Source of the DNA: Mycolicibacterium komossense
GTDB lineage: Bacteria > Actinomycetota > Actinomycetes > Mycobacteriales > Mycobacteriaceae
NCBI RefSeq assembly: GCF_025822605.1
Contig: NZ_JACKTY010000028.1
Location: 555 to 64,554 of the forward strand
Direction of reading: 5' to 3'
DNA: 64,000 nucleotides
Below are positions 12,991 through 21,126 of the stretch, in pieces (the stretch's first letter is position 1; each line of letters starts with the position of its first letter). The notes beneath the pieces were generated by a model. The model did not search any database. It saw nothing but the letters and a program-made list of their open reading frames with translations, and was not told the DNA's origin. A program made the translations under genes and the position numbers.

Positions 12991-13446
12991 TCACGGGCGT
13001 GATCCCGAAGTGATTGACGTCGAACAGTCTGGGCACAAGCCCCAGTAGATGACCTCGGCCTCGTCCAGGACGTAGCCGTCGAGGCGACCCTCGGCGTCCG
13101 ACGGTGTCAGGCAGGGCGCCTCGCCGACGGCGCAGTCGATATCGGCGATCACGCCGCAGGACCGGCAGACGACGTGATGATGGTTGTCGCCGACGCGCGA
13201 TTCGTAGCGGGCGACCGAGCCCGACGGCTGAATTCGCCGTACGAGTCCGACCGCGGTCAGCGCGTTGAGCACGTCGTAGACGGCCTGCCGGGAAACGTCG
13301 GGCAGATCGGTACGAACCGCTGTGAAGAGGGTCTCGGTGTCGGCGTGCGGGTGTAGGTGAACCGCTTCGAGCACCGCAATCCGCGGACGGGTCACCCGCA
13401 GTGCTGCGTCGCGCAGCAGATCCGCGAAACCTGACCCCGAAGACAC
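12991..13446 (-). CDS. furA: Fur-family repressor of katG
   Basis: 151 residues from a GTG at 13446. An N-terminal winged helix (RVTRPRIAVLEAV; VSRQAVYDVLNAL) precedes the metal-binding dimer domain with DNHHHVVCRSCG and a C-terminal CPDC, the cysteine pairs expected for a structural zinc site. FurA represses its own gene and katG and is released by oxidative stress. No ribosome site precedes the GTG, in keeping with a leaderless message. An AT-richer stretch just upstream (about 13447-13475) is where the promoter and operator would lie. Confidence 0.95.
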   Translation of the reverse strand: MSSGSGFADLLRDAALRVTRPRIAVLEAVHLHPHADTETLFTAVRTDLPDVSRQAVYDVLNALTAVGLVRRIQPSGSVARYESRVGDNHHHVVCRSCGVIADIDCAVGEAPCLTPSDAEGRLDGYVLDEAEVIYWGLCPDCSTSITSGSRP

Positions 13447-13479
13447 GGGTAGAACTATGTCGTACTTTTCTGGATCGAG

Positions 13480-14241
13480 TCAAGACTTGGCGCGGACAGA
13501 TTTCTGCGCGCTGTCGGCCTTCGACGAATCCTTTTGCGCCGCACGATCTTGCGGCGGCGGGATGATGTGGTCGGCGACCCACTTGGCGGCGGTCTTGACC
13601 AGACCGGACTCGGGATACTTCACATGTGAGTCGAAGTTGTTGCCCAATGAGCAGATCGGGTCGGCGGTATTGCACATGTCGGCAGTCCTGGCGCCATACA
13701 CCTGACTCATCCGGGTCAGGGGCTGACCCAGCCGGGCTGAGGGATTGCCGAAAACAGCCACCGCGGCGATGTGGCCGGCGATGGCGGCCGGCATCGGCGC
13801 CGCGAAGCCCAGTCCGGCGATCGGGGCGGTGGTGATGACGTCGATGACCGCGGCGCCCTGGGAGTAGCCGCCCAGCACCATCTTGGTGTCAGGGCACTTC
13901 GCGGCCATGGACTGGATGTGGGTGCTGGCGTCATTGGCGCCCTGGGCAACGGCCAGGAAGTCGTAGGAGGCCGGGTAGTCGACGGCGTAGGTGCCGATCG
14001 ACTTGCCCTTCACCAAGGGTTTGAGGCTGTCGACCAGCGCCTGCCCGACCCGGCCGATACCGGCCGGCTCGTCGGTTCCGCGGGCGAAGACCACCTCGAT
14101 GTCAGGGCAGGACGGGGCGGCCGATGCGCCGGGCGCTCCGGTGGTCGCACTGACCAGGGATGCCATCAGGACGGCCATCAGCCCGGTGACAACGGCCGTC
14201 AACCGGGTCCCGTTGCCGGTGGACTCACACGTGGCGGACAC
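13480..14241 (-). CDS. Cutinase-family secreted esterase
   Basis: 253 residues from a GTG at 14241 with GAGGAGA 8 bases upstream; the longer frame lacks support. A signal peptide ends near GASAAPSC. The cutinase fold is clear: DIEVVFARGTDEP, GGYSQGA (nucleophilic serine), ADPIC with the catalytic aspartate and paired cysteine, and DSHVKYPESG with the histidine. Mycobacterial members (Culp family) are exported lipases or esterases, some cell-wall bound. The C-terminal tail is lysine- and serine-rich. It is upstream of furA on the same strand with 33 bp between them, but furA normally has its own promoter. Confidence 0.9.
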   Translation of the reverse strand: MSATCESTGNGTRLTAVVTGLMAVLMASLVSATTGAPGASAAPSCPDIEVVFARGTDEPAGIGRVGQALVDSLKPLVKGKSIGTYAVDYPASYDFLAVAQGANDASTHIQSMAAKCPDTKMVLGGYSQGAAVIDVITTAPIAGLGFAAPMPAAIAGHIAAVAVFGNPSARLGQPLTRMSQVYGARTADMCNTADPICSLGNNFDSHVKYPESGLVKTAAKWVADHIIPPPQDRAAQKDSSKADSAQKSVRAKS

Positions 14242-14379
14242 AGTCCGTCTCCTCGACCCTGTTCGTAGGTAGCGTTTGACTGCGGTTACCCAATAATCAC
14301 TGCAGTCACTCTGGTAACACTCTACCGTCAATTTCGAGTAGGCATTTTGACGAGAAGGGCCCCGCGGGAATTGCGTGGC

Positions 14380-15336
14380 CTAATTGGCCCGAACGAAGTC
14401 GGCGACAAGGTGGCCCAATTCCGCACCGCGTTGTTCCTGGACGAAATGGCCGGCTCCGGGAATTGTCGTGTGGTTTTGGCCGGCAGCCCCAGGGATCTGC
14501 TGCTGAAAGATGGTTTCCCAGCCACGCGTCGCCGGATCGCCGTCCGAATACGCGGTGAGAAATGGCCGTCGCCATTGTCGCAATGCTGTCATCGTCGCCC
14601 GGCCGATCGCGGCGCCGGGGTCGTTGCGGGTCAGCGGCACCAATGCGGTCAACTGTCGCAGGCCCGCTTTGTACGAACGGTCGGGAAACGGCGCGTCGTA
14701 GGCCGCCAGGACCTCCGGGTTCAGTGGACCGGCGACGGCGTCGAGGAAGAAGCTCGGCACTATGTCGGGGGAGCGCTGGTAGTACGCCACATAGTCCAGC
14801 AGCGTCTCCTGCAACAGCACCCGGTCGTCGCCTACTCCGTGGTGAGGCCAGGCCAGCGCACCGGCCAAGGCCGGATCGCAGGTGTGCAGAATCGTGTTGG
14901 TGGCAAGCACCCGCGCGAATCGTTGCGGTTCCCTGGTCAATACGCTCAGCCCGATCGGCCCACCCCAGTCCTGGACCACGAGTGTGACATCGCGCAGTTC
15001 GAGACCGACGATCAGCGAGTGCACCCAGTCGATGTGGCGCCGGAACGTGTAGTCGGTGGGGTCGGTGAGTTTGTCGGACCGGCCGAACCCGATGTGGTCC
15101 GGTGCGATGACCCGAAGGCCGGACTCGACGAGTACCGCGATGACCGCCCGGTACAGGTAGGACCACGTGGGTTGGCCGTGCAGCAGCACAACCGCCGGTC
15201 CGTCGGACGGACCGGCGTCGACGTAGTGCATCCGCAACGGATCGATACCGCGGGTCTCGACGGCGAGATAGTTCGGCGCGAACGGATAGCCCGGCAGCCC
15301 GTCGAAGCGGTCGTCGGGAGTTCTCAGCACGGCCAT
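14380..15336 (-). CDS. Haloalkane dehalogenase-family alpha/beta hydrolase
   Basis: 318 residues with the HLD-I arrangement seen in M. tuberculosis Rv2296 (dhmA1/DmbB type). The oxyanion segment is LLHGQPTWSYLYR, the nucleophile block is VVQDWGGPIGL (Asp with flanking Trp), and the catalytic histidine lies in GAGHFVQEQRG. Such enzymes hydrolyse haloalkanes to alcohols; the natural mycobacterial substrate is uncertain. The opening AVLRTPDDRFDGLPGYPFAP is also typical. It ends the run that includes the acyl-CoA dehydrogenase, whose stop is 15 bp upstream. Confidence 0.88.
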   Translation of the reverse strand: MAVLRTPDDRFDGLPGYPFAPNYLAVETRGIDPLRMHYVDAGPSDGPAVVLLHGQPTWSYLYRAVIAVLVESGLRVIAPDHIGFGRSDKLTDPTDYTFRRHIDWVHSLIVGLELRDVTLVVQDWGGPIGLSVLTREPQRFARVLATNTILHTCDPALAGALAWPHHGVGDDRVLLQETLLDYVAYYQRSPDIVPSFFLDAVAGPLNPEVLAAYDAPFPDRSYKAGLRQLTALVPLTRNDPGAAIGRATMTALRQWRRPFLTAYSDGDPATRGWETIFQQQIPGAAGQNHTTIPGAGHFVQEQRGAELGHLVADFVRAN

Positions 15337-15351
15337 TCGGTGCGTGACGCT

Positions 15352-16563
15352 TCAGACGAGCCGGACGCCGGAGATCGACCTGGCGATGACGAGCTGCTGA
15401 ATCTGCTCGGTGCCCTCGAAGATGTCGAAGATCTTGGCGTCGCGGTGCATTCGCTCCACCGGGTATTCGCGGGTGTAGCCGACGCCACCGAGAATCTGGA
15501 TCGCGCGTTCGGTCGACCAGACGGCGACCCGCCCTGCTTTCAGCTTGCTCATCGAGCCCTCCGCCGCCGCGAACCGTTCACCGGTCGCGCCCATCCAGGC
15601 GGCGCGGCGGACCAGCAGTCTCGCGGCATCGATCTCGGTGGCGATATCCGCCAGCATGAACGAAATGGCCTGGTTCTCGATGATGGGACGGCCGAACACG
15701 ACCCGACCCTTCGCATACTCCAGGGCGTATTCGTAGGCCGCCCGCGCCACCCCGATCGCCATCGCCCCGACCGTCGGGCGGGTGCGTTCGAAGGTGGCCA
15801 TCGCCGCCTGGCCGCCGGCTTTCTGTCCCTCGCGTGCCCGCGCCAGCTTCTCGTCCAGCTTGTCCTTGCCGCCCAGCAACGCGGTGCCGGGCACCCGGAC
15901 GTCGTCGAAGAAGATATCGGCGGTGTTCGACGCACGAAGGCCATGCTTGCGCAGCTTCTGCGGCGCCGCGATGCCCGGTGTGTCGGCCTTCATGATGAAC
16001 GCGGCCTGTCCGCGCGAGCCGAGGTCGGCGTCGACGACCGCCTGTACTACCAAGACGTCGGCGATACCGCCATTGGTCACCCAGGCTTTCTGGCCGGAGA
16101 TGACCCATTCGTCGGACGCCTCGTCGTATTTCGCGGTGGTGCGCATGTTTGCGACATCGGAACCGGCTTCCGGCTCGGACGAGCAGAACGCCCCGACCTT
16201 GACGTTGTTCTCATCGCCGTAGCACTGCGGGACCCATTCGATGACCTGCTCGAGGGTGCCCGCCGCGGCGATGCCTGCGGCGGCCAGGCCGGTGCCCAGG
16301 ATCGCCAGCCCGATACCGCCGTCACCCCAGAACAGTTCCTCGGCCAGGATCGGGAAGCTCTGTCCCGTCTCGTCCGAGCGCAACGTCACCATCGTCTCGT
16401 AGCCGTAGAGGCCGATCTTCGCTGCTTCCTGAAGGATCGGCCATGGCGTCTCTTCGCGTTCGTCCCACTCGGGCGCAGCGGGGCGGATGACCTTCTCGGC
16501 GAACTCATGCACCCAGTCACGCAGCTGAATCTGATCGTCGTTCAAAGCCAGGGAGAAGGTCAC
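15352..16563 (-). CDS. Acyl-CoA dehydrogenase (FadE family)
   Basis: 403 residues from a GTG at 16563, preceded by AAAGGG. The three-domain FAD fold is evident: an N-terminal helical domain, the middle beta domain with FCSSEPEAGSDVANM and WVTNGG, and a C-terminal helical domain with GRPIIENQAISFMLADI, ILGGVGYTREYPVER and IFEGTEQIQ. The EGTEQ segment carries the usual catalytic-base region. It performs FAD-dependent alpha-beta oxidation of an acyl-CoA; chain-length preference is unknown. The dehalogenase gene follows 15 bp downstream, so the two may share a message. Confidence 0.92.
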   Translation of the reverse strand: MTFSLALNDDQIQLRDWVHEFAEKVIRPAAPEWDEREETPWPILQEAAKIGLYGYETMVTLRSDETGQSFPILAEELFWGDGGIGLAILGTGLAAAGIAAAGTLEQVIEWVPQCYGDENNVKVGAFCSSEPEAGSDVANMRTTAKYDEASDEWVISGQKAWVTNGGIADVLVVQAVVDADLGSRGQAAFIMKADTPGIAAPQKLRKHGLRASNTADIFFDDVRVPGTALLGGKDKLDEKLARAREGQKAGGQAAMATFERTRPTVGAMAIGVARAAYEYALEYAKGRVVFGRPIIENQAISFMLADIATEIDAARLLVRRAAWMGATGERFAAAEGSMSKLKAGRVAVWSTERAIQILGGVGYTREYPVERMHRDAKIFDIFEGTEQIQQLVIARSISGVRLV

Positions 16564-16684
16564 AGATCGCCCTTTCGAGCCAGAGTGGGTAAGTGCTTGA
16601 CAGGCGCTGCTCATCGTAGTGGTGGCGGTCACGGTCGCCAGCGCTTGCCTTCTCCCTCGACAGGATGACGCTGCTGGTGCGGTT

Positions 16685-17335
16685 TCACGCCCGCCGGCGG
16701 GCGACGTCCTTGACTTCCTCGGCCAACGCGTCGGCGTGCAGTATCCGCGGTAACAGCTCCGGTGCCAGGGTGAGGGCCCGGAACACCAATCCCACCGTCA
16801 CGTCGTGGTCGGGGCGCTCGGTGACCACCACCGCGTCACCTGCGCGGACCGTGCCCGGCCGGATCACCCGCAGGTAGGCGCCGGGAACTGCAGCGGCGGT
16901 GAAGGTCTTCATCCAGCCCTTGATGTCCAACCATGCCACGAAGGTGCGGCAGGGGATCCGCGGTCGGGACACCTCGAGCAGCAGACCGTCCGTGCCGACC
17001 GACCACCGCTCACCGATACGGGCGCCGGTGACGTCGATGCCGTCGGTGGTGAGGTTCTCGCCGAATACGCCATTGGTCAATGGCCGGTTGAGGCTGATTT
17101 CCCAGGCATCCAGATCCTCACGCGCGTAGGCATAGACGGCCTGATCGTCGCCGCCGTGTACCTGGTGGTTACCGATCACGTCGCCGACCAGGCCGCTGCC
17201 GAGACCGTTCCGCATCGGGCCGGGTGCACGAATGGCAATCGCCTCGGTGGTCGGTCGCTTGTCGATGCCGGTCGGTCGACCTTTGTCGGGATTGGGCCGT
17301 AGCTGGGCCACGTTGACGGTCAGGACAGTGCCCAT
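16685..17335 (-). CDS. MOSC-domain protein
   Basis: 216 residues from the ATG at 17335 (an ATG at 17362 is possible). The MOSC fold is marked by VGDVIGNHQVHGGDDQAVYAY, NGVFGENLTT and the conserved cysteine in RPRIPCRTFVAW. MOSC domains bind the molybdenum cofactor or a sulfur carrier and often act in sulfur transfer or reduction of N-hydroxylated compounds. This one is the short YiiM-like form without an iron-sulfur domain. It is divergent from the MenC-like gene, with 67 bp between starts. Confidence 0.88.
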   Translation of the reverse strand: MGTVLTVNVAQLRPNPDKGRPTGIDKRPTTEAIAIRAPGPMRNGLGSGLVGDVIGNHQVHGGDDQAVYAYAREDLDAWEISLNRPLTNGVFGENLTTDGIDVTGARIGERWSVGTDGLLLEVSRPRIPCRTFVAWLDIKGWMKTFTAAAVPGAYLRVIRPGTVRAGDAVVVTERPDHDVTVGLVFRALTLAPELLPRILHADALAEEVKDVARRRA

Positions 17336-17402
17336 GAACTGCACACTAATTGGCGGTGCCACGGTCCGCCCGATCAGCTCTACCGCTAGCTTGATGAGGC
17401 CT

Positions 17403-18386
17403 ATGAGAACACTGATCGACTTCGACAGCGCGCCGATCTTCGCGATTTCCGTCTCCGACGGTGTCGGTCAGCGCGAGGGCATGCTCCTGGAAGGCCCGCA
17501 AGGATGGGGCGAGTTCAGTCCGCCGGCCGACAGCGACGAGACGACGCTGGCGCGATGGCTGACCGCAGCAATCGAAGTCAGCACCGTCGGGTGGCCGGAT
17601 CCGGTCCGCGGACGGGTCCCGATCGCCGTCAGGGTGCCCGCAGTCGATCCAGTTCGCGCCCACCAGATCGTCGCCGGGTCGGGCTGCGCCACCGCGGAGG
17701 TCGTCGTCGCCGCGAACCCAGGTTCGCTCGCCGACGATATCGCCCGACTTGAGGCGGTCCGCGACGCGCTCGGGGCCGGTGGCACCGTCCGGGTCGATGC
17801 TGACGGCGGGTGGGACGTCGAGACCGCAGTCAGTTCGATCGCCGCGCTGAGCTCCGCCGCCGGCGGCCTGGAGTACGTCGAGCAGCCGTGCCGGACGCTC
17901 GACGAACTGGCCGCAGTCCGGCGGCGGGTCCAGGTCATGATCGCTGCGGACCAGTCGCTTCGTGATCCCCGGTACTCCGCTGGGATTTCACCCGGCGGGA
18001 TTGCCCTTACCGACGCCGCCGACATCGCGGTCCTGGCCTGCGCGCCACTCGGCGGAGCGCGACGTGCGCTGCGGGTGGCCGAGGTCTGTGGATTGCCTTG
18101 TGTGGTGTCGTCGTCGATGGAGACCAGCATCGGGTTGGCGGCCGGACTTGCGCTGGCCGGCGCGCTTCCGGCGCTGCCGTATGCCTGCGGGCTCGGCACC
18201 AGGACATTGCTCGACGGAGATGTGGTGGCCGCGTCGCGGTCGTTGGCACCTATCGACGGGTATCTCCCGGTCGCACCGATGCCCGCGGCACCGGATCCCG
18301 ACCTACTCCGGCGTTTCGCTGTCATCGATGCCGACTCCGTCACCCGCTGGCGACGAATCCTCGGAGCGGCTAGAAACGCGCAGTGA
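17403..18386 (+). CDS. MenC-like (o-succinylbenzoate synthase family) protein lacking catalytic lysines
   Basis: 327 residues, a full-length enolase-superfamily protein close in layout to mycobacterial MenC. Metal ligands remain: Asp132 (VRVDADGG), Glu160 (YVEQP) and Asp183 (AADQS). The KxK motif expected at TAKVKV reads TAEVVV here (Glu99, Val101), and the second catalytic lysine expected in IAVLK is alanine (Ala212). Both acid/base lysines of the family are therefore missing. The codons were read directly (GAG GTC GTC; GTC CTG GCC). It is unlikely to make o-succinylbenzoate and may be a pseudo-enzyme or have another role. The residue comparison uses remembered Rv0553. Confidence 0.85.
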   Translation: MRTLIDFDSAPIFAISVSDGVGQREGMLLEGPQGWGEFSPPADSDETTLARWLTAAIEVSTVGWPDPVRGRVPIAVRVPAVDPVRAHQIVAGSGCATAEVVVAANPGSLADDIARLEAVRDALGAGGTVRVDADGGWDVETAVSSIAALSSAAGGLEYVEQPCRTLDELAAVRRRVQVMIAADQSLRDPRYSAGISPGGIALTDAADIAVLACAPLGGARRALRVAEVCGLPCVVSSSMETSIGLAAGLALAGALPALPYACGLGTRTLLDGDVVAASRSLAPIDGYLPVAPMPAAPDPDLLRRFAVIDADSVTRWRRILGAARNAQ

Positions 18387-18410
18387 GGGTCTCTGTGGCT
18401 TCAGACAGGC

Positions 18411-18866
18411 TCAGTGCGCTCCGGGCGCGCCGACGCTCTGGTCGGTGCCCGCCAGTTGGTCGGCCTCGTTCTGCTGAGCCGCGGCCTTGGCCGCTGCCTC
18501 ATCCTCGGTGGCCTTCTCGGCCTGTCCCTCGGGACTGGCCAACGAGTTGCCGGGCGTCTTGTTCGAGGCCAGCTTGGCATCGCAGTTGAGGTAGACCAGG
18601 ACGGTATCGGTCACCGGAGCAAACGAATCGCCCTTGATCCAGGGCGCCTTCTGTGAGTGGGACACCACGCAGTCTCCCTGAGCGTCCTGATCGCCCACAG
18701 TTGACGCGATCACCACCTTCTGGCCTGCGCTGCTGATCGCGGCGGAGGCATCCGAGTAGGACTGTCCGGCGTAGTCGTCGGCGGCAGCGACGCCACCGCT
18801 GAATGCCAGCGCGGCCAGGGCGGCCGCGGGGACACCGAGCACTCCCAGGACAACAGGTTTCACCAC
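18411..18866 (-). CDS. Secreted protein with a PASTA-like region
   Basis: About 151 residues from the GTG at 18866; GGGAGGT lies 6 bases upstream, and the ATG at 18881 falls inside that ribosome site. A signal peptide ends near GGVAAADD. The mature N-terminal half (YAGQSYSDASAAISSAGQ.. CVVSHSQKAPW) looks like a degenerate PASTA repeat, followed by VLVYLNCD and then an acidic, alanine-rich tail with little structure. PASTA domains bind peptidoglycan stem peptides. Similar small exported proteins are common in mycobacteria. Function is unknown. Confidence 0.65.
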   Translation of the reverse strand: MVKPVVLGVLGVPAAALAALAFSGGVAAADDYAGQSYSDASAAISSAGQKVVIASTVGDQDAQGDCVVSHSQKAPWIKGDSFAPVTDTVLVYLNCDAKLASNKTPGNSLASPEGQAEKATEDEAAAKAAAQQNEADQLAGTDQSVGAPGAH

Positions 18867-19025
18867 GGACGGACCTCCCATAGGTCAAGGCATTTCGGAC
18901 ACGCGCGAACTCGAATACAAGGTCGCCCAGGCTGAACATTAGGTGGCATTTCTGGCATGTCTCTGTCGCCTACCTGGACAACAGCTGCGGATCGGCCAGG
19001 AATGACCACGCATTATGGTGTGCGC

Positions 19026-19724
19026 ATGGCACGCGCTACAACGACACCGACTCTCTCGGATGAGACCTGGTCAACGCGGCTGTGGGCGGACATCGAGCCG
19101 GTCTATGACGCGATCCTCGACCATCCGTTCCTCACCGGACTCACAGACGGAACCCTGGACGCCGACGTTTTTGCCGAGTACGTCGCACAGGATGTGCACT
19201 ATCTGCGCGACTATGCCCGCGCACTGGCAGTCGTGGGAGCCAAGGCACCCACCCCGGCCATCACATCGATGTTTGCTCGGCACGCGGCGGAAGTCTTCGA
19301 CGTCGAACTGGCCCTGCACGCCGCGTTGCTGCCCGACCTCGGGCTGGACCCGGCTGCCGTCGGCGCCGTCGAGGTGTCGCCGACCACCCGCGCCTACACC
19401 AGCTATCTGCTGGCCACCACCTACGGCGGCACCTTCGCCGACGGCCTGGCCGCAGTCCTACCCTGCTATTGGATCTACGCGCGCGTCGGCGCTGCGCTGC
19501 TCGAACGAGGTTCACCCGACCGTCGCTTCCAGAGCTGGATCGACAGCTACGGCGGTGACGAGTTCGCGGCGACGGTCGCCGAAGTTCTGCACGTGACCGA
19601 CGAGGTCGGGCCCACCCTGACGCCGTCCGACGAAGAGGTGGCCCGCGCGCATTTCGTGACGACCGCTCGCTACGAGTGGATGTTCTTCGATGCCGCGTAC
19701 CGACGCGAAAGCTGGCCGGTCTGA
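19026..19724 (+). CDS. TenA-family aminopyrimidine aminohydrolase (thiaminase II)
   Basis: 232 residues from the ATG at 19026. The all-helical TenA fold keeps its active-site residues: Asp56 in AQDVHYLRDY, the tyrosine in YTSYLL, Cys147 in AVLPCYWIY and Glu217 in ARYEWMFF. TenA hydrolyses amino-HMP for thiamin salvage. A TATGGT box ends 6 bases before the ATG and there is no ribosome site, so the message is probably leaderless. The gene stands alone, with no thi genes nearby. Confidence 0.88.
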   Translation: MARATTTPTLSDETWSTRLWADIEPVYDAILDHPFLTGLTDGTLDADVFAEYVAQDVHYLRDYARALAVVGAKAPTPAITSMFARHAAEVFDVELALHAALLPDLGLDPAAVGAVEVSPTTRAYTSYLLATTYGGTFADGLAAVLPCYWIYARVGAALLERGSPDRRFQSWIDSYGGDEFAATVAEVLHVTDEVGPTLTPSDEEVARAHFVTTARYEWMFFDAAYRRESWPV

Positions 19725-19770
19725 GCTCAACAGACAGCTGCGGTGACACGGCGACTGGCATCCTGGCCTG

Positions 19771-20457
19771 ATGGGATTGCTGTTTCGGTTGGTGGAGCTG
19801 CTGATCGTGCTCGTGCCGCTGGCCGGCGTGATCTACGCGGCGGTCAAGGGGTTCTCCGCCACCCAGCGGCGAATGCAGGAGCCCGCAGACCTCCGGCACG
19901 GGGAACGGGGCGACGAGCTTCAACCGGCCGCGCCCGCGACCGGTTCCGGAAACAGTCAGGCCGCGCAGTGGCGGGCGATCACGCGGATGGTCGAGGAGCA
20001 CACGCGCACGGACGGTCGGTGGCTGGACTACGAGCTCGATTTCGCCACCCTGCTCGATCTGCCGTTGATGACCGATATGCGCAACCCGCTCACGATCGAA
20101 TTCCACAAGGCGAAGCTGCGGGCGGATCTGTTGCGGCCGGACAAGGCCGAGGATCTGCTCGACGACAGAGAGGCCGCCGCGCAGTATCTCGCCGCGGTGG
20201 AGAACTACGTGACCGCGTTCGACGCGGCCGAAGCCGAGGCGAAGCGCACCCGCAGAAGTGATTTCTCCGCCGACGGCCAGCAGCGGATCGCACGCGCGCA
20301 GGCGCTGCTGCGGGTCGCCTCTGATGCCAGCGCGACGGCACCCGAACGGCAGCAGGCTTACGAGCTCGCCAGGAGGGAACTCGACGGTCTTCTGGTGTTA
20401 CCGACCGCCGCTGCGACCAGGATCGAGCGGGGGATCGCCGGTCAGCTCGACACCTAG
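19771..20457 (+). CDS. Conserved mycobacterial membrane-anchored protein
   Basis: 228 residues. One N-terminal transmembrane helix (about 5-25, RLVELLIVLVPLAGVIYAAV) is followed by a cytoplasmic or exported helical region with many charged residues and likely coiled-coil character (EAKRTRRSDF; RRELDGLLVLPT). No family with known function is recognised. It begins 46 bp after the TenA gene on the same strand and precedes tpx by 60 bp. Confidence 0.7.
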   Translation: MGLLFRLVELLIVLVPLAGVIYAAVKGFSATQRRMQEPADLRHGERGDELQPAAPATGSGNSQAAQWRAITRMVEEHTRTDGRWLDYELDFATLLDLPLMTDMRNPLTIEFHKAKLRADLLRPDKAEDLLDDREAAAQYLAAVENYVTAFDAAEAEAKRTRRSDFSADGQQRIARAQALLRVASDASATAPERQQAYELARRELDGLLVLPTAAATRIERGIAGQLDT

Positions 20458-20517
20458 TGGCCGGGTCCGCCCCACCCTAGGCTGACGGGCGCGCGACGGC
20501 CCTGACAGACTAGGGGG

Positions 20518-21012
20518 ATGGCACAGATAACCTTGCGCGGAAATCCCATCAACACAGTCGGCGAGCTTCCCTCTATCGGTGCTCCCGCCCCCGCCTTCAC
20601 CCTCACCGGCGGCGACCTGAAGCCGGTCAGCAGCGAGCAGTTCAGCGGTAAGTCCGTGCTGCTGAACATCTTTCCTTCGGTGGACACCCCAGTCTGCGCG
20701 ACCAGCGTCCGGACCTTCAACGAGCGCGCGGCCGGCACCGGTGTCTCGGTGCTGTGCGTCTCCAACGATCTGCCCTTCGCGCAGAACCGCTTCTGCGGTG
20801 CCGAGGGCATCGAGAACGTCACCGCAGCCTCGGGATTCCGCGACAGCTTCGGCCAGGACTACGGCATCACCATCGCCGACGGGCCGATGGCGGGGCTGCT
20901 GGGTCGGGCCGTCGTCGTGATCGGTGCCGACGGCAACGTCGCGTACGCGGAGCTGGTACCCGAGATCGGCCAGGAGCCCAATTACGATGCGGCGCTCGCA
21001 GCACTGAGCTGA
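20518..21012 (+). CDS. tpx: Thiol peroxidase, atypical 2-Cys peroxiredoxin
   Basis: 164 residues, standard Tpx length. The peroxidatic cysteine is in [10 protein letters not shown] and the resolving cysteine in NRFCGAEG, spaced as in M. tuberculosis Tpx. The FPSVDTPVC and [11 protein letters not shown] segments are diagnostic. It reduces peroxides using thioredoxin in the cytoplasm. It has its own upstream region of 60 bp. Confidence 0.95.
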   Translation: MAQITLRGNPINTVGELPSIGAPAPAFTLTGGDLKPVSSEQFSGKSVLLNIFPSVDTPVCATSVRTFNERAAGTGVSVLCVSNDLPFAQNRFCGAEGIENVTAASGFRDSFGQDYGITIADGPMAGLLGRAVVVIGADGNVAYAELVPEIGQEPNYDAALAALS

Positions 21013-21126
21013 TCAGGCCCGCCGGGCCGGGTTTCCCTTCTCGTCGATAACAGCGACCCTCAGCGTTGTGACCGGCTAGCATTCGCGCAATCGTCTGTGC
21101 CGGCACTGCGTACTGGGGGACCTGCT

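Noticed and set aside
14286..14320. GGTTACC and GGTAAC arms upstream of the cutinase gene
   Set aside because: Arms are short and over 20 bases apart; not convincing as an operator.
14347..16668. Very long open frame on the + strand opposite the dehalogenase and acyl-CoA dehydrogenase genes
   Set aside because: It is the antisense shadow of two well-supported genes, with arginine- and glycine-rich composition and no domain.
21013..21040. GGCCC/GGGCC mini-hairpin after tpx
   Set aside because: Only a 5-bp stem in GC-rich DNA; too weak to call a terminator.
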